Under the pieces are notes generated by a model. The model worked only from the letters and a program-made list of their open reading frames with translations, was not told where the DNA came from and made no database searches. Shown here piece after piece: positions 30,101 through 39,837 of a stretch of 51,393 bases of DNA (position 1 is its first letter; each line of letters starts with the position of its first letter). The DNA is from Lingula anatina. Its lineage: Eukaryota; Brachiopoda; Lingulata; Lingulida; Lingulidae. The position numbers and the translations under genes were made by a program. The DNA lies in NCBI RefSeq assembly GCF_001039355.2, contig NW_019775410.1, forward strand, positions 188,148 through 239,540. The letters are read 5' to 3'.

Positions 30101-33100
30101 GTTATCCATATCATGTTAATACAGCTAGATAAAAGTTTGAATAGCAGCTTTATTGGAATTTTTTGTTGTTTTATTTAAGATTTTTTTAAAATTATTTTTC
30201 AAACTCTAGCATCTTCAAGATGTGAATTTTAAGCCCCATCCACCAGAAGTGCTGTGCATTTTCTGTATTTCCACATGAGCAATTGTATTGATTTTTTATG
30301 TCTTTAAACATTAGGTAATATTATTTTATGCACTGTCATCATTTTTCACATATTGATATTTTCATTATGTGAATTTGAACTCTCACATATGGTCCTGAAA
30401 ATGTAATTTTTTTCACCATGTTACCTTTTGTGGATAATTAACTTTAAAGGATTAATAACTGTTCGTTTTGGCCAAAAATTGAATTTTCCTGGAGTAAACC
30501 ACAATTTCCCCATACTTACCAATGGTTAATGAATCAATTTCTACATTCAAAGTTAGTCCCTGAATTTCTTGTAAAAAGTTTTTTTTTCTTTTTTTGTAAT
30601 AATCTCTTAAATATTATAACAGAGTATAGTCTGCGGAAGTCTCATGGTGCAATGACAAGCTCGGATATCAGAATAATAGCTATAACTGCCATTTTTGTGG
30701 TAAAACAGAATATATTATATTTCTATGAGTTTTTTTACAATGTCTTATTGTGGAATATAGATCTCATACAAAGAGTTATTATCCCTTTAAGTGTTGATTG
30801 TGCTGTTATAAACATTATTTATTATTGTATCAAAATTGACAAAATGACCTATTTTCTGCATCTTTTTAAGGTGTGACTTATGGGCCTGAAGACCTTTACT
30901 AGTCACATTTGTAATTTTCCCTTGGGTATAAGTTCAGAGCTATAAAGTCAATTAAGATTGGCCATTAAATGAGATTACTTAAAACACACTTGTTGATACT
31001 GTAAACTCCCATAGGCTAAGTTCTCTGCTAGATAAGTGTCCATAATAAGGAAGCAGTGAAAAAACTCAATGGGGTTATTCATCTCATGTTAATACAGTTT
31101 GAATAGCAGCTTTATTGGAATATTTTTTTTTTCAAACACTGGCATTTTCAAGATGTGACTTTAAGCTCCCATCCATTTGAACCTCTGCGCATTTTCTGTA
31201 TTTCCACATAAGCAGTTGTATTGGTATTTATGTCTTTAAACCTTATTTTATTTTATGCACTGTCATCATTTTTCAAATATTGTGATTTTCATTATGTGAA
31301 TTTGAACTCTCATGGTCCTGAAACTGTAATCTTATTGCAGGGGCGGATTGAGACCATCTTCTGGGCCTTCTGGAAGACGGTCAGATTTTAATGTTTACAT
31401 TGACGGGTATCTATATTTTTCTGTTGGAAGACCATCAAAAATGGAGGATTGATCAACAAAGATAATTTGGAATACTGTCAGAAAATATCTATCCTGTTCA
31501 CTCGTGTTATTAACCATGTTATCTGTTGTTCATGATTAAAATTCAGTGTTGATTGACAGCATTATTTATTATTGCATCAAAATTGACAAAATGACCTATT
31601 TTTTGATTCTTTATTTTCTGTTTTTTTTGTCTGTACATTTGACAGCTTTGCTGCCTTGTTAAATTTCAGATTCAAAATTTCCTTTTCTTCTCCACCCTCC
31701 CCCCTTCAACTTAAATAATGACCACTCCCTAAGTTAGTCTATTTATGAAGTATCTTGCACATTTCATCAAAGTCCATCATGTAGCTTTGGGCTGGTGACA
31801 GAAAAACATCCAAATGGACGCACGTTCCATTTTGATATCCATTGTATAGAAAATTAACCCACTAAGTTAAAGTCACTGGTCTAAGTGGCTGACGGGTAAC
31901 TCTCCATATGAAATGATTTCAGTACTTATCCCTTCGAGATCATTGCTCAGGTCACCTTTTACCTATCGATCCAAACATTGGCTATGAGTCTTCCAGTAGA
32001 TAGGCCCTACCGATAATTCTGCCTAATATCATAATTCGATGACAAGAGTCAACCGACCAATCAGAATAACAATTTTCTACTGAATCAGAACTAACCAACA
32101 AGCAATGGCATAATGATATTATGATGGGATTTAAGCAAATGTCTTAAAATTCATTGCATAATCCGTAACGATTTGAAAATTAGATTATAAAAAATTCCAA
32201 TCTTTTGCATGTAGCCCCATTGCCAGACAACAGAAGATACCGAACCATCCATTACCCCTAGTCGTCAACCAAAGGGAAGGGATTCCGGACGGACCATAGA
32301 CCATAGGAAACAAAGCCATGTTTCAAAAGCAAAAGGTTCCGAGCGATCTGTCGACCATGCCGAACTGATGTCAAAAAAGACGAGGAAGGTTCAAGCAAAG
32401 TGTGCGTTAACAACTTTGAAGCCACCGAATGTTGTCTTCGGTTTGCCCTCGTCACCTAGACACAACGCAAGGTCCATTGACTGGATCTCAGCCTTTGCAG
32501 ATCAATTCGTTGCCCTGGCGACGACCCAGGGGCCCAACACCACTGGTAAGTTATTCTTTTGAAGATTATTTTTCCTGCCATGGCAAAATTCTGTTAAATT
32601 TAAAGGGCATTTAATTCTGTTCTTGATGTCCTGGCTTTCAGTAGGCTGCAGCTGGCTTATCCATCCTTAATTAAACCACAGAGATAAAGACGCGCTTTTA
32701 AATACAGACACTGTATGTGTCTATATATATTCTGATCACTGTGACGACTCTAACCTGTACTTATCGTATATGACCCCAGAATGCCATACCTAGGACCACC
32801 ATTTCTAAGACTACCATTCCTTTAACACAGGCATAAACTGCATGTTCATGAACTTATTGTATTCATTGTTTAGAATGTAGTGTTGGAATTTTTATTCGAT
32901 GTTTACTGGAATGTGCCTGTTAATCTCTAATTGGAGTGACGGGATTTATTTTTTCAGTTAAGTCTCTGTATAATAAACAGTCTAGCTGTCTAGTTTTAAT
33001 TTAAAGAGAATAAAGCATATTAAGTGTACACGTATGTTCTAAATGCCCCTGGCCGCTTATTGCAGTTTGTGATTGTTGCTCTGTTATCACTGCATCTCCG

Positions 33101-36100
33101 ACAACGATTTCTCTGCCAGGTAAACATGTTTGACTGAGTGTAGAGTACAAAATAATTCATGTTGTAAAGCTTGTTCATTTCCATGTGTTTTTATTTTTCA
33201 TTAAGCTTCGGGGGCCTTCACTACAGAACCTTCCACCACAAAAGGTAAAGAAGTTTTTTATTCATTGAACCGAAGAACTTGGGATACTAGAATGATTGAC
33301 ATAGTTACATGCAATATTTTTTGACTTAGGATACTGGAATTTTCAGTGCAGTAACGTTTTAAATAACATTTTGGTAAACAAAAAGTTATGATGACGTGAA
33401 TGTTCAAATCCTATTTTATACATCGTTTCTGCATATCTACACAAAAAATGGACAAGAGAGGTGTTGGGGTACGTATAAATAAAATCGAGAACGCCTGGAT
33501 TCCATTCACTCTCTAAGTTATTTGTATGGACGCATGCACGTGCGCGAATTTAAATGTTCATTTGTTTTTTGCTGCCCTTTAATAGCACACATGTATGGGA
33601 CAAGTGTTAGCTAATATTTGAGAGAGAGAGAGAGAGAGAGTAACATGCATCGACCTATGCGTACGTACGTACTCAGTATTCACAAGTTACACTTTTACAC
33701 TCAGATGTTGATGAATGCAGCCTAGTGCCGCCGCCATGTGGTAGTAACGGGTTGTGTAAAAACAACCAGGGAAGTTACACCTGCTCCTGTCCGAAAGGAT
33801 TCATTTGGAACGAGAACGAGACCACATGCTCCGGTTAGTAATAATAATGATGATAATAATAACGTAACTGAGCATTTCTTCAAAGGCTCCCTTACTACTA
33901 CAAGGAGATATAATATATACATATAACAGACCGGGCGTGACTCTGCGTGTAGTTGCCCTCAAAAGACAATACTGCAGTTCCGAAACAGGAGTTTTTTTCT
34001 TCTTTTTTTTTAAACTTGTGGACTAATCGGATCATACCTAGGTGACGTAGTATCCTCAAGACCAATATTATAATAAAAAGGCTACCAAAATCAGAAATAA
34101 AAACAAAACTGTCTATTAATACGTTCCGGCTGCGGTCCCAGCCCCCCGTTCACCTTGCAGTTCTTTTCAAAATCCACAGTGCAGAGTAATTGCAAGATTG
34201 GGTTTTGAGATCCTCGCATCAACCAGTGAGATCTCAGAATCCACTGGCTTTTTGATACTTTAATGAAAATGATGCAAAGGAATGGCCCCAGGAAATTTAA
34301 AAAAGGACCTTAATACGAGCTGTCATCTTGATTAAAATATAATCTGACTTTTCATGCATTCAGTTCATTTTCATTCATTAATTGCACTTTGACCATTTTG
34401 TCGTAGATGTGGACGAGTGCCAGACCGGCCAGAGCTCCTGCGACCTGCACGCCACCTGCCTGAACACGGAGGGCAGTCACACCTGTACATGTACATCTGG
34501 CTTCGTCGGGGACGGACGTTATTGCTCAGGTAAGAGACAAATAAGAACAAGGCAAAGCAAGTGTTTTATTAGTAACCGCCATCTTTTCTTCTTTTCGCCC
34601 ATTTACTCAGTAACAGGGAAATACACCCTTAAAAGCAATACAGTTTTGCCTAATGTGTTTTCCGTACTACAAGACCGGTGACCAACGCTGATATGGAGCG
34701 AAGAATTATAAGGATTAAAGGTTAAATAAACATGAATGAAAACTCGTGCTCACTTTCCAAAAATTAGACATCGCGACCAGCCATCCATTTCATAGCCTGA
34801 GAACCACGGAATACATTCCTTTAGGGTTGGTTCCATTTGAATATAGGGTATTCAACTTAAAACTTTATTTAAATTGCAAAACAAAATTAAATCAGTCTAT
34901 TTTCAATGCAACTTCAAATAATAATTTATTCCAGTAATTTACACCACCGGCCAATATTACATTTTACAATTTATACTAAGATAACCACATGTAGTATGAC
35001 AAAAACAAAATTATTATACAAGTGTAACAAACATCTCATCACTGCTAGTAATACAAAATAAGAACATGGTGCAATGGTATAACAGAAACATAAGCCAACA
35101 ATTAATATGTAATGAGACAAACAATAGGACATCATACACATAATTACATCATTGAGCAATATTTTAACATCGGGGTTAATACCTTTTACTCTTTTGCAAT
35201 GCACTCTTGCTTTCATTTTTTTAAAACCTCTAAAATCATGTTTCTCTTATTCTCTGCGTGAACTAGAAAAGCAGCTACTCTGCGGATAAGTGCTGCATCA
35301 ACTGTAGACATGATTTCTACAAGTGTTTTGTCTGACACATTTTTTCTACTCCGTATGTTTGGTAACCACTTTTCTCTCAAATCGTTGTAAAACGGGCATT
35401 CTAGACACTGTCTTTGCATCGTACTTCAATTCATTTATAAATCCAATTTCATTTTCAACACCCTGAGAAAGCCAAACTATACCTAACCCATATGAGAATA
35501 GAACATTTTAACATTTCTTGCCCAACAGTCTTTATCCCTTTCTGCCATGCTATTATAACATACTTTAATGAGCCTATTTTCTAGTGATTTCGGAATATTT
35601 TAAAATTTTTATTATTTTATAATTTTAACTAAGCGTTGAGATCTCACCGTATTTCTACCTAATTCACCCCTTGCTGCTGCATTTGGAGTGTTTCTGCCCA
35701 GACGCAAAAAAAAAAATTTTGCACAACTTATTTTGGACTATTTCGCAATCATGACCTGTGTGAAACCCCCAAACTTAGATCCATAATGCCCCTATTTCAC
35801 ACAGACCACGAATCCCACGAATCGCCAGGGATTGACAAATTTCAGGATTCGTGAGGATTCGTGAGATTTTGCCAATTTTCTGGTCTAATTCGACATGCTC
35901 TACGATTCAGTTACGATACAGTTACGATAGTGTTACGAATATTCGTGGAATTCGGCTGGAATCGCACGAATATTGTCCAGAAATTCACTACACTACGATT
36001 TTTTGGAATCGGGATTTCGCAGCCAAAATTTTGAACAGCTCAAAAATTTTGCCACGAATTCCCAATTGATCGAGAATTGCAAGAACTGACTACGATTATA

Positions 36101-38804
36101 TACGAATCTGTTCAGAACTTCACGAACTGATTACGATTCAACCACGGATCCTGAAATTTTTAATTCCTGGCGATTCGTGGGATTCGTGGTCTGTGTGAAA
36201 TAGGGGCATAATACAAGATAGCCAATATCTTTTTATCAAACAGTGTAACTCCAGGTTTCTTCAATTTCTCCAAACCTATACAAATGTTTCTTAAGAATAA
36301 ATAGTGTCTATACATGTATATTTAATAAGTTATGAATTCCGTCCCGTTTAAAGAAAAGACATATTTTGCACAGCTTAGCATTGATACACTGTGTAACACC
36401 ATGGAAGCATATCTAATACTTCCATGGTACCCTCTACCAGGACAACAAATAGTTTTATTTTCTTGGGCTAGATATTCCCAGATGTGTCTTTAGATATATA
36501 GATGGTCATTCTGTTCTCTATTATGTCATGGGGGACTTTCTGGTACATGACATCGAATCTATGATCTCCTTCCCAATGAATCTATAACGTTCAACGTAGA
36601 TCGATCCGCCTCCGCGGGGACTTTCGCTGAATCACATCAGATTAACGTGCCTTCTCCTGTTTCCATGTACGTGTAGAATCACCAGTTTTTCTGTATTCTA
36701 CTTTTAAGCAGAATACAGAAAAACACCGACTTAACGCGTGGTATTCCGATTGCATTTAGGGACATCGCTTGCAGAGTTGGATCGAACTACTTCGAACGAT
36801 ATATAGTTTTGTTGGGAATGAGGCCTAATTTCAAAGATTTGGCCGTGAGGTTCTTAACCCAGTAACTTTGTTTTTACATGCAGTAACATAATTACTGCGT
36901 CTGGTAGTTTTTTCTCTGTTTAAACCTCTTGTATCGATCAATGTTTTTGACTGTTTTCTGTAACCTGTTATAGCCCAAGGCCGTTGTCTCCAGTAAAAGA
37001 CTAAAGATGTGTTACTGTTTCAGATATTGATGAGTGCAAAGACGGGCTGTCCTCCTGTCACCAAAACGCCAGCTGTATCAACACGCCCGGGAACTACGCC
37101 TGTCTGTGTAATGCTGGCTTCACTGGGGACGGACAGTGGTGTGCAGGTAAATTGGATAGCAAGATCAACACGCAGACAGACAAACCGGTACACAGACAAA
37201 CTGACAGACAGACAAACACCAACAATAAGACACTAACATAACGCAGAAATATGTGTCTAATAATTGAGACCCCAGCCCCATAGACTCACCATCAGTGTAC
37301 GTAGATCAACCCAACTCTGCAAGGACTCTCGCTAAGTGCTATCAGCTTAAAGGGACACTCCATGGGATTTTCCCTCTAAAATGAATATCTAGATATTCTC
37401 TCCGTGCGTTTGAAAATCCCCTACGGTCATATTCGTGTCGTGTAAAGGTTATTAAAATAGGCCTTTAGTTATTATTATATTTCCCAGTTCAGACTCTAAA
37501 GACAATAAAACCTTTAGATAAAGTTTATCTGAAGCGTAACTTGCGTCGTTATTTCCTTCTCATCATCCTTGCTGTAGCCATTGTCAGCTTGCAACGTCTG
37601 TATTGTACACGGCATAGGGCCCCGATACAAAGTATCGCGCCATTTTATTTAAGTGCGGATGTGGGCAGATGTGGGCAGATGTCGTCGAATGACTGGCCAT
37701 TCATTAGAAACTAAATTATCAAATTAAAAATGGAATAAAAACATCGAATCCAAATGAAGGAACGGGCGAGGCAATAATTTTTGAGTAGAAGAAAACTGCC
37801 CTTTAATTTTGAAAGGAAAATCCCATGGAGTTGGCCTTTAACTGAATGACACGCCTCCTCATTTCCAACGTATTCGTTTAATCACTAGTTTTTCGGTACT
37901 TCTTAACGTCAAGTGGAGGCTTGTCAATCTGTTAAGCTGATTGCACTCACCGAACCCCCGAATAGATGGGTGGATCCACGTATGGGTCTTATCTTCTTCT
38001 CTATTGCGTGAAATTTGAGGACCGACCATTGTATCCAGCGCTGTTACACCTGGAGATCACCCGTAAAATGGAAATACTGGAAATATATGACGGCGCATGG
38101 AAGTATTGGCTGGAATCACCGTCGGTTGACATCCCTCAGTTCAAGACCCAGGTACAGAGTTTTGGGGGTATACGTTTCTCAGCAAAATGGTTTTAGCTAC
38201 GATCCTAGTTTAAACCTGATCTACCTGTTGTTCTTTTCTAGTGTGCCCTCGAGAGTTCCGCGAGTTCAATAACAGTTGCTACCAGTACGTCAGTGCCGGA
38301 CAGGGCTGGGCGAATGCTTCCAACACATGCACGGCTCAGGGCGGACACCTAGCTACGATCACGTCAGAGGACGAGAAAGCGGTACTGGTGGAGTTCCTGG
38401 CAGGTATGTATAGCAGACTCAGTGTATGTAGAGCTGCCATGCACATGAACCACGAGACAGCAGTCATTAACCAATGTCCAGGCACACAGCACATCTTTCT
38501 TTCTTTCTCTCTTCATTTTTATTTTTATTTTTATTTTATTTTATTTTATTTTTTTTTTGCAGAGCACGCCCATCCTAGCGAGAGAGTCTGGGTCGGTGCT
38601 AAGTATTACGACGACAAGTGGCACTGGGTGACCGGGGAGGACTTCCAAGTGGATCACTTCTACGTCGGCCAGAGAGTCCCCTACCGACCAAAGTACCAGT
38701 ACATGTTTATATGTGTGGCCAGTCAGTTTTGGTGCAACGGACCACAGAACGCTACGCAGCCGTTCATCTGTGAGGCAGAGCGACAAGACCGGCATCCCCA
38801 GTGA
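24140..38804 (+). CDS. Secreted ZP-C / EGF / C-type lectin domain protein, 12 exons, 575 aa
   Basis: Exons 24140-24221, 24631-24804, 25179-25263, 25824-26007, 32215-32545, 33066-33119, 33206-33244, 33705-33833, 34407-34529, 37024-37146, 38242-38403 and 38563-38804 join in phase to 576 codons including TGA. Order: signal peptide (1 to about 20); a ZP-C-like module (about 28-190: [47 protein letters not shown]); a basic linker with KKTRK near residue 230; Thr-rich exons; three EGF modules (317-441), two starting DVDEC and one DIDEC, as in calcium-binding EGFs; and a six-Cys C-type lectin domain (442-575). No C-terminal membrane segment is visible, so the product should be secreted. ZP-C normally forms filaments together with ZP-N, and no ZP-N is visible. 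The ATG is the first in frame after a TAG at 24095-24097. Joining across the 6.2-kb intron 26008-32214 rests on matching phase 0 and the continued ZP cysteine pattern. Function is not assigned. Confidence 0.85.
24631..24804 (+). CDS. Lectin gene exon 2, start of ZP-C-like module
   Basis: Encodes [20 protein letters not shown], then a segment ending [18 protein letters not shown]. The VG-x-I-x-V-R-L strand pattern is the first strand of ZP-C. Acceptor TTTTTTAG, donor GTAATA. Confidence 0.8.
25179..25263 (+). CDS. Lectin gene exon 3, ZP-C-like module
   Basis: [19 protein letters not shown] then RTVTLTADN. The V-x-x-C-x-A pattern is the conserved first ZP-C cysteine. Another frame contains a stop, but the spliced frame is clear. 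Donor GTAAGA. Confidence 0.82.
25824..26007 (+). CDS. Lectin gene exon 4, core of ZP-C-like module
   Basis: Begins with the split Gly of [20 protein letters not shown] and continues through [18 protein letters not shown] and RPGNACEL. The Asn-Gly-Cys, Phe-x-Phe-x-Gly-Ser and Val-Tyr-Phe-x-Cys landmarks are diagnostic of ZP-C. Ends in phase 0 at GTGAGT. Confidence 0.88.
26008..27040. other. Left part of lectin intron 4
   Basis: AT-rich sequence with a C-rich patch at about 26400-26460 that looks like part of a dispersed repeat. No exon recognised. Confidence 0.5.
27041..27112. repeat. (AT)n microsatellite
   Basis: About 35 uninterrupted AT units, followed by shorter ATATATAT tracts to 27162. 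Confidence 0.96.
27198..27254 (-). ncRNA. Hammerhead-like motif, left arm of inverted pair
   Basis: On the minus strand: stem I ACCTC/GAGGT, core CTGATGA, a long imperfect stem II, GAAA, short stem III ATT/AGT with one wobble and loop CAG, then cleavage triplet GTT. The position 10.1-11.1 pair next to the core is T opposite T, not the usual G-C, so activity is doubtful. It is the inverted partner of 27301-27359. Confidence 0.5.
27301..27359 (+). ncRNA. Hammerhead-like motif, right arm of inverted pair
   Basis: Stem I AACCTC/GGGGTT (27301-27306 with 27354-27359, one G-T wobble), core CTGACGA, stem II capped by a perfect GGCATACC/GGTATGCC hairpin, GAAA, stem III ACT/AGT with loop CGG, cleavage triplet GTC. 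Mismatches (T-T, A-C) next to the core weaken stem II. The two arms differ in stem I but both keep pairing. Confidence 0.55.
27498..27530. repeat. CGTTGC hexamer repeat
   Basis: CGTCG followed by about four CGTTGC units leads directly into the 161-bp satellite array. Confidence 0.85.
27540..28835 (+). repeat. 161-bp satellite array, eight units, highly homogeneous
   Basis: GTAAACACGATAAG recurs at 27540, 27701, 27862, 28023, 28184, 28345, 28506 and 28667, exactly 161 bp apart. Units 3-7 look identical over long stretches. Each includes TTTTGGCTTGAAACTTACAG, GATGAATATTCATAATACGC and AAAATCAGCATGATTGGGCT. The array lies in lectin intron 4. Confidence 0.97.
28836..29130 (+). repeat. Degenerate edge units of the 161-bp satellite
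   Basis: About two diverged units (TGATAACATGATAAGTG, then CACCTATAACACATTTTAAG) end in a tail also seen near 10670-10765, and then a T-run at about 29117-29132. Confidence 0.85.
29850..31335 (+). repeat. Diverged direct duplication, ~1.08 kb apart
   Basis: The block 29880-30420 recurs at 30960-31335 with indels. Shared anchors are CCATTAAATGAGATTAC, GAATAGCAGCTTTATTGGAA, CATTTTCTGTATTTCCACAT and CACTGTCATCATTTTTC. The sequence between them is AT-rich. It lies in lectin intron 4. Confidence 0.85.
31340..31510. repeat. Dispersed repeat shared with the right edge of the window
   Basis: About 31425-31490 (CTGTTGGAAGACCATCAAAA ... AATACTGTCAGAAAATATCT) is the reverse complement of 51300-51385, with a few mismatches. 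Confidence 0.8.
31511..32214. other. Right end of lectin intron 4
   Basis: No exon or element recognised before the 32215 acceptor. A short stretch near 31560-31610 repeats the AATTGACAAAATGACCTATTT block seen at 30835. Confidence 0.5.
32215..32545 (+). CDS. Lectin gene exon 5, end of ZP-C and basic linker
   Basis: 110 codons starting [20 protein letters not shown]. The early Cys completes the ZP cysteine series. The rest is rich in Lys, Arg, Ser and Thr, with KKTRK near residue 230 as a possible proprotein-convertase site, and ends TTQGPNTT. It is open throughout with good splice sites, but conservation cannot be judged, so it is less certain than the neighbours. Confidence 0.7.
32546..33065. 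other. Lectin intron 5
   Basis: AT-rich, no element recognised. Confidence 0.5.
33066..33244 (+). CDS. Lectin gene exons 6 and 7, short Thr-rich linker exons
   Basis: Exon 6 is 33066-33119 ([18 protein letters not shown]) and exon 7 is 33206-33244 ([13 protein letters not shown]). Both are phase 1-1 mini-exons with AG/GT borders, a class that can be added or skipped without breaking the frame. They encode a probably O-glycosylated spacer before the EGF modules. Confidence 0.62.
33245..34406. other. Lectin introns 7 and 8
   Basis: Contains a (GA)n microsatellite at about 33619-33640 just before exon 8. No mobile element recognised. Confidence 0.55.
33705..33833 (+). CDS. Lectin gene exon 8, EGF module 1
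   Basis: [20 protein letters not shown] then [20 protein letters not shown] and TCS: six cysteines in EGF spacing, with the D-V-D-E calcium-binding start. The symmetric phase 1-1 exon is typical of shuffled EGF modules. Confidence 0.92.
34407..34529 (+). CDS. Lectin gene exon 9, EGF module 2
   Basis: [20 protein letters not shown] then [21 protein letters not shown] calcium-binding EGF with the usual FVGDG turn; phase 1-1 exon. Confidence 0.94.
35213..35419 (-). pseudogene. LINE ORF2 C-terminal fragment
   Basis: 68 codons carrying [16 protein letters not shown] and a Lys/Arg-rich helical tail ending before TAA. The Cys-Pro-(x)-Tyr-x3-Arg motif and its place near the stop are typical of the C-terminal end of non-LTR retrotransposon polyproteins. 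No catalytic domain lies in this frame. Confidence 0.75.
35787..36208. mobile_element. 422-bp MITE with 43-bp perfect inverted repeats
   Basis: Ends TGCCCCTATTTCACACAGAC (35787 onward) and their exact complement (to 36208) match over 43 bp. Flanks TAA at 35784-35786 and 36209-36211 fit a 3-bp duplication; ATAAT on both sides is an equally valid 5-bp reading. The interior is rich in ACGAATC motifs. It interrupts the LINE remnant. Confidence 0.92.
36560..36770. repeat. Dispersed repeat, uninterrupted relative of 37290-37930
   Basis: Shares ACGTAGATC, GGGGACTTTCGCTGA-like, ATCAGATTAACGTGCCTTCT-like and TCACCAGTTTTTC blocks with 37290-37930. It contains a perfect hairpin GTTTTTCTGTATTCT / AGAATACAGAAAAAC at 36687-36726. 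Confidence 0.65.
37024..37146 (+). CDS. Lectin gene exon 10, EGF module 3
   Basis: [20 protein letters not shown] then [20 protein letters not shown]. It has the same length as exon 9 (123 nt) and is clearly a duplicate of that module; phase 1-1. Confidence 0.94.
37290..37930. repeat. Dispersed repeat split by a TTAA-flanked MITE
   Basis: The left part (37297-37350) and right part (37842-37910) align with consecutive parts of 36590-36700, so the 487-bp element between them is a later insertion. Confidence 0.65.
37351..37837. mobile_element. 487-bp MITE with TTAA target duplication
   Basis: Inverted ends AGGGACACTCCATGGGATTT and (complement of the right end) AGGCCAACTCCATGGGATTT are flanked by TTAA at 37347-37350 and 37838-37841. 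TTAA targets are characteristic of piggyBac-type elements. No coding capacity is visible. Confidence 0.85.
38242..38403 (+). CDS. Lectin gene exon 11, C-type lectin domain, first half
   Basis: [20 protein letters not shown], then a segment with [20 protein letters not shown] and [11 protein letters not shown]. Cys-Pro plus the SCYQY cysteine make the extra N-terminal disulfide of long-form domains, and GGHLATI is the classic first-helix motif. Two N-glycosylation sequons (NNS, NAS). Confidence 0.92.
38563..38804 (+). CDS. Lectin gene exon 12, C-type lectin domain, second half and stop
   Basis: Starts [20 protein letters not shown], has HWVTGEDF, then [20 protein letters not shown] and PFICEAE, ending with TGA. 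The fold markers (VWVG, W-x-W-V-T-G, FICE) are present. EPN/QPD and WND are absent, so the classical calcium and sugar site is missing. Confidence 0.92.
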
Positions 38805-39837
38805 CGCTGGCGGCACAGATCCCAATTTCCCATTTTAAAGCGAACTTTCGAGCAACCGGCGCGCGTCTTTTACGCGACTATTGTGACCATGCTCTTTTTT
38901 ACAAGATTATTAGGAAATTGCCACAAAAGGTTTTGCATGGCTTCAACCTGAATCGCAGTGTTGATTTGTTCGTTGGTAGACGCCATTGGCAAACTTTATA
39001 TAACTTGGCGTGAAATGGATGAAGGTCAAGTACTACGTATAGCTTTCTGATAATATTACTTGCAGAACGTGATATGTAGATGAAAAGCACCAAACTCGCT
39101 ATTTTATTGCATTTCCCTGACCAAATTTCACTTAAGAGGATAATGAAATTTCGAAAACTTTTTGTTCTTTTACATAGTTACATACTTTAATTGGATTTTT
39201 TCATTGTTTATTTCATGGACAGGTAAGGATTAAGGTAATACTGATACGTCTAGTATACAAATTGACTTGGCAAAAACCGTAGTGGTTGCAGGTTTCTTAT
39301 CATTATTGACAAAATGGGAGTTTTCTTATTTTTGGTTTTTATTTCACAAGGTTTTGTTTGTTGTATTTCGCACTGTACAAAGTGAATAATTTGCCACTTA
39401 ATACAGGATAATAGTGTGTATACGGCCTGTAAACACATTGAACTGTCACCTGATGTCAGGTGTTGAAGTGGACACTTCTCTTACGCCTCTGGGGAGAGGC
39501 GTTATTTTAACTTCATTTTTGAAAATAGAAGAGAGCTTTTATTTCATATTTTGAATATGTTAAATTGTTAAGTTTTTGTTACAAGAAAAGCAAGATTTTA
39601 TTTCATTTTTAAATCTATTAACTTCTTTGTTTTTCCAATTTTGTTTTGTCTCATTGTTTTATTCTGCTTTGTTGAAATGGATAATTTTGCTGTGTTATCC
39701 TGGCATGACCTGGACACACTGGTAAAATAACAGTCTTGAGTAGAATTTGTCATTTAGTTATCTTAAGGTTTGGGAATCACATTTTTTGTTTTAAGTCTTT
39801 CAAAAACATGATCGCAAAATGTAGACATGTTGAAGAA
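38805..39837 (+). other. 3' UTR of the lectin gene (inferred)
   Basis: AT-rich, no domain-bearing frame. It runs from the stop codon to the AATAAA at 39838. A short hairpin GCCTCTGGGGAGAGGC lies near 39485-39501. Confidence 0.55.

Larger units (their letters stand above)
34938..36480 (-). mobile_element. LINE (non-LTR retrotransposon) 3' remnant, split by a MITE
   Basis: On the minus strand, reading from the right, fragments of a reverse-transcriptase C-terminal region appear: DKKILAIL near 36225, then, beyond a 422-bp insertion, a damaged GSKxxGF and [15 protein letters not shown]-like stretch at about 35640-35775. Next comes an open frame at 35213-35419 with [17 protein letters not shown]. 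The Cys-Pro-x-Tyr-x-x-x-Arg motif is the C-terminal signature of many invertebrate LINEs. The left part is probable LINE 3' UTR. The 5' end is missing, as usual for LINE copies. It sits in the lectin intron between EGF modules 2 and 3. Confidence 0.75.

Noticed and set aside
38541-38825. 94-codon minus-strand frame
   Set aside because: Antisense shadow of the last lectin-domain exon.
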